Assembly (NCBI GenBank): GCA_021805865.1
Contig: JAJZDX010000016.1
Location: 1 to 64,000 of the forward strand
Length of the DNA stretch: 64,000 nt
Source of the DNA: Pseudomonadota bacterium
GTDB taxonomy: Bacteria > Pseudomonadota > Gammaproteobacteria > Steroidobacterales > Steroidobacteraceae
Direction: 5' to 3'
Part shown: positions 50,626 to 59,820 of the stretch, piece after piece
Layout of the letters: every line of letters begins with the position of its first letter
How positions within the stretch are numbered: position 1 is the first letter of the stretch
Notes under the pieces: model-generated
The model's input: only the letters and a program-made list of their open reading frames with translations
The model's database searches: none
What the model was told of the DNA's origin: nothing
Program-made: the position numbers and the translations under genes

Positions 50626-51864
50626 GTGAAATCCCCGTCACCCAAATCATCGCGCACTCCAGGCACGCTGCAGGGCGTCATGCTGCTGTTGCCCATTACG
50701 CTCTCGGTGATGGGCATCGCGGTACTGGTTCCGGACGTGCCGCTGCTCATGACGGCATTCCAACACGTTCCACACCACCAATACCTCATCCAGGGCGGCG
50801 TGCTCACCATGCCGGCGCTGTGCGTGGCGCTGCTCTCGCCGCTTGCCGGGTGGATCGCAGACCGGATCGGACGGCGGCGCTTGCTGATCGGCTCGATGGT
50901 CGTTTACGCGCTGGTGGGCATCGCACCGACCATGCTCCATCACTTGACCGCCATCATCCTCTCGCGCGTGGCGGTCGGAGTCTGTGAGGCAGTGGTGATG
51001 ACCGTCAGTACCACGCTGATCAGCGACTACTTTCACGGTCATGCCCGGGAGAAGTGGCTCGCCAGCCAGACGGCCGTAGCCTCGCTGTCGGCGCTGGCGC
51101 TGATTCCGCTCGGCGGGCTCCTCGGCGCACAATACGGGTGGCGCGGTCCGTTCGCAGTCTACCTTTTCAGTCTGCTCCTGGCCGTAGGCCTGTGGCTGTT
51201 CACGTGGGAACCCGCCTCGCAGCCGAAGGCCCGTGCCGCAGCGCGCTCGCCGGACGACGCCGCCGATCTTCCCGCATTCTTCCCCTGGCTCAGACTGGGC
51301 GGCATTTGCGCGATAACATTGCTCGCCTCCGTGATGTTTTACACCGTCCAGACACAGAGCGCGCTGGCTCTCGCGACGCTCGGGGTGCATGAGGCCACCC
51401 GGATCGGTGTCCTCACCATGATCGCGAGCCTCGGCGTGCCCGCAGGCACCTTCGCCTTCCGCGCAGCAAGCCGGCTGCCGATCGGCTCGCTCCTGTGCGT
51501 GGAATTCCTGGTGATCGGCGGCGGATTCCTGTGGATGGGCAAGGCCGGTACGCCCGAAGAGTTCGTCGCCGGGGCCGCGCTCAACCAGATCGGCTGCGGC
51601 ATGATTCTGCCGACGTTGCTCACCTGGGCGACGCGCGGACTGGCGTTCAGCATCCGTGGACGCGGGACCGGCGTCTGGAATTCGACTTTCGCGATTGGAC
51701 AGTTTCTCAGTGGACTCATGGTCACTTGGATGGCCGGTGAGGCGGGCGGTCTGCGGAGCGCATTTGGCGCCCTCGGCATCGTCGGCGCAGCTGCCGCGGC
51801 GCTGGCCATGGCCGGGCAGTTGCGCATCCGAAACAAACTCGCCGCCTCCCCCACCGACCTGTGA
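50626..51864 (+). CDS. MFS transporter
   Basis: This 412-aa major facilitator protein has about 12 hydrophobic segments. The loop 2-3 signature is LAGWIADRIGRRRLLIGSMV, and a second half begins near ITLLASVMFYTVQTQSALAL. It starts at GTG 50626, 12 bases after the IclR stop, so the two are probably one transcript. Substrate candidates are phenolic acids or acylphloroglucinols, by context only. Confidence 0.85.
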   Translation: MKSPSPKSSRTPGTLQGVMLLLPITLSVMGIAVLVPDVPLLMTAFQHVPHHQYLIQGGVLTMPALCVALLSPLAGWIADRIGRRRLLIGSMVVYALVGIAPTMLHHLTAIILSRVAVGVCEAVVMTVSTTLISDYFHGHAREKWLASQTAVASLSALALIPLGGLLGAQYGWRGPFAVYLFSLLLAVGLWLFTWEPASQPKARAAARSPDDAADLPAFFPWLRLGGICAITLLASVMFYTVQTQSALALATLGVHEATRIGVLTMIASLGVPAGTFAFRAASRLPIGSLLCVEFLVIGGGFLWMGKAGTPEEFVAGAALNQIGCGMILPTLLTWATRGLAFSIRGRGTGVWNSTFAIGQFLSGLMVTWMAGEAGGLRSAFGALGIVGAAAAALAMAGQLRIRNKLAASPTDL

Positions 51865-51914
51865 GCGCCCCGCTCCGGCCCGGCGGATTTCCCTGATCAA
51901 TGTCATCGTTAAGA

Positions 51915-51932
51915 CTGATGATGCGTCATCAG
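51915..51932. promoter_or_regulatory. Perfect inverted repeat upstream of the TonB receptor
   Basis: CTGATGA-TGCG-TCATCAG forms a 7-bp perfect inverted repeat about 100 bases before the receptor start and 51 bases after the MFS stop. It has no U-tract after it, so it is more likely a protein-binding site than a terminator, but either is possible. Confidence 0.4.
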
Positions 51933-52031
51933 CGTCGCTGATACGCCCCGATCTCAGAATGAATTTCCGCCCGCCCGGCACGCGCGCTAGCGTCTAGCTG
52001 GTTCGAATACCGACAAGAGGGGATTTTCATA

Positions 52032-54539
52032 ATGCTCCACAGCCGTCCCATCATTGCAACAGTCGCAGCAGCTGTCTCCGGGATCGCGCTCGCACAACCG
52101 GCAACCCCGGCACAGAGGCCGTCCAACGAGGTATCCCAGAACGCCGACACCTCCGCCATGATCGGTCTGCCCGAGCTGCAGCCGGTCACCATCACGGCGG
52201 AAAAGCTCCCCGAGCGCCTTTCGCAGACCCCTGTCTCGGCGGCAGTGATCTCCAGCCGAGAGCTTGCGGGCAATAATGCCGGGAACCTCTGGGACCTCAA
52301 CAGGCTGGTGCCCTCGGTGAACATCAACGGCTCGTTCAACGGACGTGTGCCCATGGGCATCCGTGGCATCTCCTCGGTGTCCAATGAGGGTACCGTGGGA
52401 CTTTCCTCCGGCGTGGCAATCATGATCGACGGCGTGCCGGTACCGTCCGACTCGATGGACGCCAATAACCTAGAGGATGTTCAAAGCGTCCAGGTGCTGC
52501 AAGGCCCGCAGGCCACCCTCGGCGGCCGCAGTGCGGCTACGGGCGTGATCGACATCGTCACCCGCAAACCGACCCCTTACTTCACCGGTAACGCGAGTCT
52601 CACACTGACCAACGACGGTGAGGTTCGCCTGAACGGCTTCCTCGCCGGCCCCATCAGTCGCAAGATCGACTTCAGCCTGGCCGCCTGGGGCAACCGCGTC
52701 AAGTACCCGATCCGCAACATCCTGCTCGACAAGAGCACCATCCAGAGGGTCTCGGGCGCGCGGCTTACGCTGCTGTTCAAGCCGATCCACAACCTCGACA
52801 TCACGTTCATGGGTCACTACGGCCTGATGAGTTCCGATGGCGCCAACTTCCTTTACAAATACATCTCACCGGGCGCCGCGCTCCTGGTCGGTAACCACAT
52901 CGATCCGACAACCGGCGAGCCCGTGCCGAATGTGCCGTTCATGGCGGCGTCGTCCCTGGTTCCGCTGCAACCCGGGATCGGCAACCGCTACTACGCCAGC
53001 CCGATCATGGCAGCGTCGCGCATCGAGGACCGGGACGCCACGCTCGTGGTCTCCTACCACGTGGACGGTCTGACGCTCGGTTCGATCACCGGCTATCAGC
53101 ATGAGACCCAGAAGATGACCCAGGATCTGTTCCTGGTCGATGCGTACTTCTGGAACGAGCTCTCCGGAGCGCCGGCGAGCGGCGCACCGCCGTTCTACAA
53201 CTCCCAGGAGATCCGCGAGAACATCAACCAGTTCAGCCAGGAGTTCAAGATCGCATCCCCGACGGACCGCCCCTTCAGCTACCTGGCCGGCGTGTTCTAC
53301 TCCGATACCAAAGTCCACGAAAACTACGACCGTCCGTTCTTCCCTGCGTACAACACCCTGAACGTGACCCCAACCACCCAGACGATCGATGTCTACGGCC
53401 GCACAACCTGGCAGTTCCTGCCCAAGACCTCGCTCATCACCGGCCTGCGCTACAACTACGACTCTATCAGTTACCAGGATTATTACCTGCTCGACACGCT
53501 GGTGTTCCCTGGTACGACGGCGCCTTATCCGCCGGCGATCGTAGCCGATCAACACGCCTCGGGAAGCCACCATTCCGGGACCGTGGTCGGCAATGTGAGC
53601 CTGAAGGAGCAGTTCACGCCCGCCGTCATGGGCTACTTCACCTATGCGCGCGGCTATTCCCCCGGCGCCTTCAATACCATCCAGACCCTCTATTCCCCCT
53701 CCACCGTCACCGCTCCATCGGGTCTCACAATCGCCCAGCTGGATGCGGCCTTCCCGGGACTCATCACCCCGGAGAATAGGTCACAGCTTGCCTATGTCGG
53801 CAAGGAGACGGTCAACGACTTCGAGCTGGGCATCAAGAGCACATTCCTGCACCGCCGCGTGCGCCTGGACCTCGCCCTGTTCGACACCAAGTACAACAAC
53901 TTCCAGATACAGAATTTCAATTTGAGCAGTCATTCTGCCAGCCCACCGCTCGTCCTCGAGGCCGCGGGCGGCGCCGAGACCCGTGGCGCCGAGCTCGACA
54001 CCGATTGGGCGGCGACCCGAACCCTGCGGATAGCGTTCGCCGCGGCCTATGTCGACGCTAAATTCACCGACTACAAGAACGCCCCCTGCTACTATCCGTA
54101 CGTGAGCGGCCAGCAGGTGCCCGGTTGCACCTACGTCAACGGCACGGGGATCCAGAACCTGAGCGGAAAATCCATGCCCAATGCGCCCAAATTCAAGTTC
54201 GATGCCAATATTTCCGATCGCGTTCCGCTCAACGTGATTCCGTACGATGTCACGATGGGCGCCAACTACAGCTACCAGACCTCCGCGCAGATGCAGGCCG
54301 ACCAGAACCCGCAGACGATACTTCCCGCCTTCGGCATCCTCAATCTCAGCCTGGGACTGGAAAGGAATTCCGGCGCGTATTCCGTCACGGCATTCGTTGA
54401 CAATACGTTCAACAAGCACTATGCCACGGACGTGGAAGACTTCTGGAGCGCCCCCTGGGGCGGGACGAACACCGTGATCGAGCAGCCGGCGCGAAATTCC
54501 TACCGCTACTATGGGCTGCGCGTCACGGCAAGCTTCTGA
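52032..54539 (+). CDS. TonB-dependent outer membrane receptor
   Basis: This 835-aa protein has a signal peptide (MLHSRPIIATVAAAVSGIAL, cleavage probably after the AQPA region). A TonB-box-like LQPVTITAEK precedes a plug domain (NLWDLNRLVPSVNINGSFNG, VQSVQVLQGPQATLGGRSAA), and a long beta-barrel ends in YGLRVTASF with a terminal Phe. GAGGGG precedes the ATG by about 9 bases. It is of the large family used for oligomeric or aromatic substrates, not clearly a siderophore receptor. It lies between two MFS genes, suggesting uptake of a bulky phenolic or glycoside across the outer membrane (inference). Confidence 0.9.
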   Translation: MLHSRPIIATVAAAVSGIALAQPATPAQRPSNEVSQNADTSAMIGLPELQPVTITAEKLPERLSQTPVSAAVISSRELAGNNAGNLWDLNRLVPSVNINGSFNGRVPMGIRGISSVSNEGTVGLSSGVAIMIDGVPVPSDSMDANNLEDVQSVQVLQGPQATLGGRSAATGVIDIVTRKPTPYFTGNASLTLTNDGEVRLNGFLAGPISRKIDFSLAAWGNRVKYPIRNILLDKSTIQRVSGARLTLLFKPIHNLDITFMGHYGLMSSDGANFLYKYISPGAALLVGNHIDPTTGEPVPNVPFMAASSLVPLQPGIGNRYYASPIMAASRIEDRDATLVVSYHVDGLTLGSITGYQHETQKMTQDLFLVDAYFWNELSGAPASGAPPFYNSQEIRENINQFSQEFKIASPTDRPFSYLAGVFYSDTKVHENYDRPFFPAYNTLNVTPTTQTIDVYGRTTWQFLPKTSLITGLRYNYDSISYQDYYLLDTLVFPGTTAPYPPAIVADQHASGSHHSGTVVGNVSLKEQFTPAVMGYFTYARGYSPGAFNTIQTLYSPSTVTAPSGLTIAQLDAAFPGLITPENRSQLAYVGKETVNDFELGIKSTFLHRRVRLDLALFDTKYNNFQIQNFNLSSHSASPPLVLEAAGGAETRGAELDTDWAATRTLRIAFAAAYVDAKFTDYKNAPCYYPYVSGQQVPGCTYVNGTGIQNLSGKSMPNAPKFKFDANISDRVPLNVIPYDVTMGANYSYQTSAQMQADQNPQTILPAFGILNLSLGLERNSGAYSVTAFVDNTFNKHYATDVEDFWSAPWGGTNTVIEQPARNSYRYYGLRVTASF

Positions 54540-54574
54540 TCGATCCGATCGCGGCCACGGGCCGGATTTGAGTT

Positions 54575-54610
54575 GCCGCCAGGCCCCTGGAGCGGAAGGG
54601 GCCTGGCGGC
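54575..54610 (+). terminator. Strong hairpin terminator after the TonB receptor
   Basis: GCCGCCAGGCCCC (54575-54587) pairs perfectly with GGGGCCTGGCGGC (54598-54610) around a 10-base loop: a 13-bp GC stem starting 35 bases after the stop codon. There is no run of T after it, so it is a hairpin-type terminator without a classical U-tract. Confidence 0.7.
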
Positions 54611-54907
54611 CGCGTGGGACGCAGTCAGTGCATCCACAGCCCGCTCTTCTGCCCCACGTACGCCGAAAGTTGAGGCAAAGCAGAATCGTCCGTTGGCACT
54701 CCGCCCGGATTGTGCCTAAACTGCCGCAGTTCGGGGGGGGGGGGCCATCGCGAAGCGGATGCGAAGGCGGAATCAACCTGTGCGACAGCACGGGAGCCAG
54801 ACCTGGTATGAAGCCTAACGCACCGACGGCCTGTGCCGCTCGGCAGCGGCTGCCGTTTGTGGGGGGGCGGACCGTCCGAAGTACACCATGCATACATGGA
54901 GCTCCTG
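54611..54907. other. Spacer with a 12-G homopolymer before the second MFS gene
   Basis: No gene is recognisable between the terminator and the MFS start at 54908. A run of twelve G occurs at 54733-54744 and a run of seven G near 54860, with CGAAGCGGATGCGAAGGCGG between them. Such tracts are slippage-prone. The short ORFs here are not credible. Confidence 0.5.
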
Positions 54908-56371
54908 ATGGGCAAATCGTCCGCGAATTCTTTGACCAAGCCAGGCCAGGGCATTGAGGACCCCGTTGCCCGGGTGCTGCTCGCCCGCCTTGACCGGATT
55001 CCGACCTGGGCGCTTCCGCCTCTGTTTGCGCTGATCATCGGCATCGGCTTTCTCTTTACTTTCTACGATATTTTCGACATCAACGTCTCCTTCATCCAGA
55101 CCTGCCATGCGCTGGTCCCCGGTTGTATACCGATGCGCTCGAGCAACTATATCGGTCTGCCGGTGCTGTTGAACCTCGTGGGCTACGTAGCCGGCACACT
55201 GATACTGAGCCCGCTGTCGGACCGAGTGGGCCGTCGGAAGCTGCTGCTGACGACGATGACTCTTTGCGGCATCGGGTCGGCGCTGACCGCGGTGGCGCAT
55301 TCCTATGCCACCTTCGTCGCCGCACGCGCCTTCACCGGCATCGGCATTGGGACCGACCTGGCGGTCGTGAACACCTACATTGGAGAGCTCGCGCCACGTG
55401 GCGCCCGCGCCCGCTACACCTCGATGATTTTCGTCTTCTCCGCGCTCGGCGCGGTGCTCGGTATCTGGATCGGACTGTGGCTCACCATGCCGGCCATGCC
55501 TTTACCGGTCGGTCTGCCGTTTGCCCTTGCCGGCAAGAATTTCGACTACGGCTGGCGCGTCATGTACCTGATTGGCGCTACCCTCGCCGTGATCGGCGTG
55601 CTGCTGCGCTTGCGGCTTCCCGAATCACCTCGCTGGCTCGTCGCCCGCGGTCGGTTGGGCGAGGCTGAGCGAATGATCGCCGACATGGAGGCCCGCGCCC
55701 ACGCGATCAACCCACTCCCGCCCGTACCGCCGGCGCCGCCGGCGCCGCCGGCGGACGACGCGCTGTCCTTTGCGGCCATATTCCGCAATCGGCTCTATCG
55801 CAACCGCACCCTGCTGCTCACCACGATGTGGTTTCTTGCGTACATCACCGTGTACTCCTTCGCGGCCGGCTTCACCACGCTGCTCTCGGCGCTGAAATTC
55901 CCGCCGCCAGAGGCCGGACTGATCACCGCCGTCGGCACATTCGGATTCGTGCTCTGCGCCATCGTCTCCTACGCCCATGGCGAGCGGATGGAACGAAAAC
56001 ACTGGTTGCTGCTCGCCGCTCTGATCACATTGGCCGGAAGCCTGCTGATCGCGCTCGGCGGCCGGGAGCTCTCGCTCGCCATCCTGGGCTCGGTCATCGT
56101 TTTCTTCGGTTTCAATCTCTGGGTACCGATCGTCTACGCCTGGTCCATCGAGCACTACCCGACCCGCGCTCGCACCACGGGCTTCGCCCTGGTCGACGGC
56201 ATCGGCCATCTCGGCGGCGGCATCGGCATTTTCGTCATCGCCCCCCTGATCCCGAAGTTGGGCGTACTGGGGTCCTTTCTGCTGATCGGCAGCTTCCTGA
56301 TCTTCGCGGCGCTGTTGGCGCAGCTCGGAATCCCCACTCGCTCGCGCCCGCTGGACGAGATCTCCCCCTGA
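54908..56371 (+). CDS. MFS transporter (sugar porter/aromatic-acid symporter-like)
   Basis: This 487-aa, 12-TM MFS protein has ILSPLSDRVGRRKLLLTTMT (loop 2-3 signature), IGIGTDLAVVNTYIGELAPR (typical of the sugar/aromatic symporter branch) and a central loop rich in Pro-Ala (PVPPAPPAPPADDALS). The C-terminal half includes WSIEHYPTRARTTGFALVDG. The start at MGKSSANS has GGAG 7 bases upstream; ATG 54896 is an alternative. It is separate from the TonB receptor transcript because of the strong hairpin, and convergent with the CoA-transferase operon. Confidence 0.86.
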   Translation: MGKSSANSLTKPGQGIEDPVARVLLARLDRIPTWALPPLFALIIGIGFLFTFYDIFDINVSFIQTCHALVPGCIPMRSSNYIGLPVLLNLVGYVAGTLILSPLSDRVGRRKLLLTTMTLCGIGSALTAVAHSYATFVAARAFTGIGIGTDLAVVNTYIGELAPRGARARYTSMIFVFSALGAVLGIWIGLWLTMPAMPLPVGLPFALAGKNFDYGWRVMYLIGATLAVIGVLLRLRLPESPRWLVARGRLGEAERMIADMEARAHAINPLPPVPPAPPAPPADDALSFAAIFRNRLYRNRTLLLTTMWFLAYITVYSFAAGFTTLLSALKFPPPEAGLITAVGTFGFVLCAIVSYAHGERMERKHWLLLAALITLAGSLLIALGGRELSLAILGSVIVFFGFNLWVPIVYAWSIEHYPTRARTTGFALVDGIGHLGGGIGIFVIAPLIPKLGVLGSFLLIGSFLIFAALLAQLGIPTRSRPLDEISP

Positions 56372-56566
56372 GCCGGCGCGAACCGTACCGTCCGGCCGGT
56401 CTTCCACACGGCGGCCAGCCGGAACGGGCGCACAATCCGTTTACCGGCACGCTCCCGAGCCTGTGAGCCCATCGACTTCGGCCGCGTGCGAAGGTTGAGT
56501 GTCAATCCGTGCGCCGACACGTTCCCGCCGAATTGGATTCATGAGTCTCGGTGCCGCCCTCGCCGG

Positions 56567-58000
56567 TCAACTGCGCCAGACCAGGGTGTGCTGCCCCGGT
56601 GGACTCGGGGGGCAATCCCAACAGGCCGGTGTCTTTGAATATGACACCAGAGGCGCCGGCACGCACAGCTCGCCGTACTGCGAGTCCCGGGTGATAGAAC
56701 CGAGCGGGTCGGGGACCGGCATCGCACTCGGCATGCGTATCCGCTCCGATTCGGTCAGTGTGCCGAGCTCCTGCAGGAACATGGAAGCGCGCGTCAGGCT
56801 CACCTGGACATGGTAGCTGCCACCGTCGCGAGCCCGGCGGATGAGCGCAGCCAGCGTGCCTGCGGCGGCCAGGTAGGGGGCGAGGTAGTCGTTCATCGTG
56901 CCGGTCGGAGCGAGCCGCGGCTCGGCTGCGGAGCCTTCGTCGATGGCCAGGCCGCAGGCGGTCTGACCGATGGGCTCGAACCCACCACGCTCGCGCCACG
57001 GTCCGCCATAGCCATAGCAGCTCACTGAAACATAAATGATGCCGGGACACATCGCCGCAACGTCCTGCGGCCCGAAGCCCGCCCGCTCCAGCGCACCGGG
57101 ACGCCAGGACTGGACGAATACGTCGGCGCCGCGCATCAGCCCCGCCAACCGGTCGGCCTCGCCGGGTTGCTCGAGATCGAGCAGCGCGGAGCGCTTGCCC
57201 CAGCCCGTGTCGATCTGCATCACGTGCGAGTCCATGCGCCACGGCGGAGAGACGTGCAACACGTCAGCGCCCTGCTCGGCCAGCAGCCGGGCCGTGACGG
57301 GACCGGCGAGCACATGTGTGAAATCCAGCACTCTCAGTGCGGCCAGCGGGCGCGAGGCACGCTCGAGCAACCGCGGTTCCGCATCGCCGATCTTCTCGAC
57401 GTGCACGGGCGGCCGGGCCGCAAGCCACTGCCCCTGCGGGTGGCGTAACCACTCCTGACGGGTGCGCGCGATCACGCCTACCGCCTTGCGCTGAGCCAGC
57501 GCTTCCTCCAGCTCCTCCGCCGTCCACCGCGCGACGACGCGTTCCACAGATCTGGCGTCGTAGCCACAGTCGAGCACGTCCATCAGACGCGTCAGAATCT
57601 CCGGATAGGCCAGCGTACGCAGCAGGAAGATGATGCGGTCGTCGGCCGTGCGGAAAAAGCCCCGATGATCCGTACCCCGCGGATGCGGCGGCAGGGCATA
57701 GCCGCTCTGCTGCAGGTGCGCGATCGTCTGCAGACCGGGCACGACTGCGCGCCGTACATCGACGGCAACATCCTGCTCCTCGCCGCTGCGCAGCTTCCAG
57801 ATCGCCGCGACCGCGGCTCCCATCGCGCCCAAGGCGCCGGCCGCAGCCGCGCCGACCCGGTGAAAGCTCGGCACCACGGGATCGCTGCCGCTGAACTCGA
57901 CGCGCCCCGCCCGGTCGCCGGATCCAAGGCCGATGGCCGACCAGAGGGACTCGAACACCTCTGCGGGACCTGCCCCCGCCAGTCCGTCCGGCGCGCTCAC
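56567..58000 (-). CDS. CaiB/BaiF-family (family III) CoA-transferase
   Basis: This 477-aa protein has the family III CoA-transferase core: LRVLDFTHVLAGPVTARLLA, EQGADVLHVSPPW, MCPGIIYVSVSCYGYGGPWR and TGTMNDYLAPYLAAAGTLAA. An N-terminal extension of about 200 residues precedes the core, so this is longer than the usual 400 aa and may contain a partial second lobe. ATGA overlap with the hyuB stop shows translational coupling. It may activate the product or substrate of the hyuAB enzyme as a CoA thioester (inference). Confidence 0.82.
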   Translation of the reverse strand: MSAPDGLAGAGPAEVFESLWSAIGLGSGDRAGRVEFSGSDPVVPSFHRVGAAAAGALGAMGAAVAAIWKLRSGEEQDVAVDVRRAVVPGLQTIAHLQQSGYALPPHPRGTDHRGFFRTADDRIIFLLRTLAYPEILTRLMDVLDCGYDARSVERVVARWTAEELEEALAQRKAVGVIARTRQEWLRHPQGQWLAARPPVHVEKIGDAEPRLLERASRPLAALRVLDFTHVLAGPVTARLLAEQGADVLHVSPPWRMDSHVMQIDTGWGKRSALLDLEQPGEADRLAGLMRGADVFVQSWRPGALERAGFGPQDVAAMCPGIIYVSVSCYGYGGPWRERGGFEPIGQTACGLAIDEGSAAEPRLAPTGTMNDYLAPYLAAAGTLAALIRRARDGGSYHVQVSLTRASMFLQELGTLTESERIRMPSAMPVPDPLGSITRDSQYGELCVPAPLVSYSKTPACWDCPPSPPGQHTLVWRS

Positions 58001-59817
58001 GCCGGGACCCCGGCGGTGCGGCGCGAGCGCAGACCGGCGCGCTGCGTGCGCGTCGCGCCGTCATCGACCACCCAATCCCGGGTGTTCAGGATCACGCCAT
58101 ACACGTCCCGTGCGCGATCCTCCGAGACAAACCCATCCCGGACGTCCTTGAGCACACGCTGCGGCTCGCGGTCTAGCGGATCGCCCCACCCACCCCCACC
58201 GGCATTGCGCGTATCGCAGGCTTCGCCGGGGAAAATCGGCTGCGTCACGAAGGTGCGCAACACCCTCTGCTGGCCGTCGGGCGCGGTGATGGTCATCTGC
58301 GCAAGCGGTCCGTCGAGACCACCGACCACCCCGGCGGGCGGGCAGCGTTGGCCATCGCTGTTGCCCGTCATGAGCAACGACATCGCACCCGGCCGGGTGC
58401 GCGCGACGAACCGCACGTAGCTGCCCGGGGAGCCGCGAAACTCCCCCGCGCCTTCCCAATCCTTCAGCACCTCGTAGTGCGTCACCAGATACGGGCAGGA
58501 CGCTTCGAAGAACTCGACGTTCGGGCGCACGAGGTTGGCACAGGCACTCTGGAAGCCGACGCCCAGCCAGCCGTCATGATCCTTCACGGCCCCACTACCG
58601 CCGTCGCTACCGAAGGTCTCGGTGAAGTAGTTGCGCTGGTGGCCGGTACGCGGGTCGATGACATCGGGCATCGTACCGATGTTGATCGGACAGAGATGCT
58701 TGGACCACGCCGCCATGGCGCGCTCGGGCAGGGCCTTGCCGATGGCCAGCATGCACGCTTCGACGATCTGCGTGCCCACGGAGATCTGTGAGGCGCCCAC
58801 TGTGGCCGGATAGCGCGGATTGACCACCGTGCCCTCGGGCATGATGAACCGGATGGGGTTCATCGCGCCGCCGTTCTTCGGAACGTTCTCATCGACGAGG
58901 TAGAAAAGACCGACCATCGCGCTCGTGATGGTCACGCCCGCCGGGCAGTTGACAAACGTCGCCTGCGGATCGCTGCCGGAGAAGTCCAACGTCAGCGAGT
59001 CGTCCCCGACGATGGCCTTGACACGCACCCAGATCGGCTTGTCGGTCTGCCCATCCCAGTCCGCGGCCGACGCGCCCTCATACGCGCCGTTCGGGATCCG
59101 GGCGATCTCCGCCCGCATGGCGCGCTCGCCGGCCGCGATGATCTCGCGCATGCACGCCTTGACGGTCTCGAGGCCGTACTTGCGGCACAACAGACCGATC
59201 TGCTCCTCGGCGTGCGCCATGCAACCGTTGATGAGCCGCGTATCCATATCCAGCTCGGTCGGCATGCGCACGTTGCGCAGCACGAGGCTCCAGACCTCCT
59301 CCTGCAGAACCCCGGCCTTCATCAGCTTCAGCGGCGGAACATTCAGACCCTCGGCGATGATGTCGATGGCGCCAGCGCCGTATCCGCCCGGCAGGAACCC
59401 GCCGGTATCGCTCACATGGGTCTTGGCCTGGAAGAAACCCAGGTGCTCGCCTTCGAAGAACAGCGGCCGGATGAAGTTCCAATCGGGCAAGTGCCCGCCG
59501 CGCACGATGTACGGGTCGTTGGCCACGATGAAGTCGCCGGGCTGATAGTCCCCCCGGAAACGCGATTCCAGACCCTTGATCGCCTCCTCCGCGACCATGG
59601 TGTGGATCGGCGCGGCGCTCGCCGCCACCACGATCTTGCCCCGCGGGTCGAGGATCGACTGGCCGAGGTCACGCGCCAGCGCCGTCACGAACGACTGCGT
59701 GGAATACAACACCTTTTCGCCGACCTGGGCGGTGAGGTACTGCAACTTGTTCCAGACGACCGAGAAGGTGATCGGATCGATGCCGGATTTCACCGCCGCG
59801 CGGCTCCGAGTGGCCAT
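57997..59817 (-). CDS. Hydantoinase/oxoprolinase B-family subunit
   Basis: This 606-aa protein has the HyuB pattern: IDPITFSVVWNKLQYLTAQV, DFIVANDPYIVRGGHLPDWN, FSGSDPQATFVNCPAGVTIT and FTETFGSDGGSGAVKDHDGW near the C-terminal half. It is the partner of the HyuA-type subunit encoded 3 bases upstream. This superfamily includes hydantoinases, 5-oxoprolinases, acetone carboxylases and acetophenone carboxylase. The neighbouring CoA-transferase and TetR genes suggest a catabolic ATP-dependent hydrolase or carboxylase for a ketone or lactam. Confidence 0.87.
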   Translation of the reverse strand: MATRSRAAVKSGIDPITFSVVWNKLQYLTAQVGEKVLYSTQSFVTALARDLGQSILDPRGKIVVAASAAPIHTMVAEEAIKGLESRFRGDYQPGDFIVANDPYIVRGGHLPDWNFIRPLFFEGEHLGFFQAKTHVSDTGGFLPGGYGAGAIDIIAEGLNVPPLKLMKAGVLQEEVWSLVLRNVRMPTELDMDTRLINGCMAHAEEQIGLLCRKYGLETVKACMREIIAAGERAMRAEIARIPNGAYEGASAADWDGQTDKPIWVRVKAIVGDDSLTLDFSGSDPQATFVNCPAGVTITSAMVGLFYLVDENVPKNGGAMNPIRFIMPEGTVVNPRYPATVGASQISVGTQIVEACMLAIGKALPERAMAAWSKHLCPINIGTMPDVIDPRTGHQRNYFTETFGSDGGSGAVKDHDGWLGVGFQSACANLVRPNVEFFEASCPYLVTHYEVLKDWEGAGEFRGSPGSYVRFVARTRPGAMSLLMTGNSDGQRCPPAGVVGGLDGPLAQMTITAPDGQQRVLRTFVTQPIFPGEACDTRNAGGGGWGDPLDREPQRVLKDVRDGFVSEDRARDVYGVILNTRDWVVDDGATRTQRAGLRSRRTAGVPA

Positions 59818-59820
59818 GAT

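Noticed and set aside
56400-56470. Imperfect hairpin between the MFS and CoA-transferase genes as a terminator
   Set aside because: The stem needs a bulge and has no T-run, so it is too weak to call for two convergent genes.
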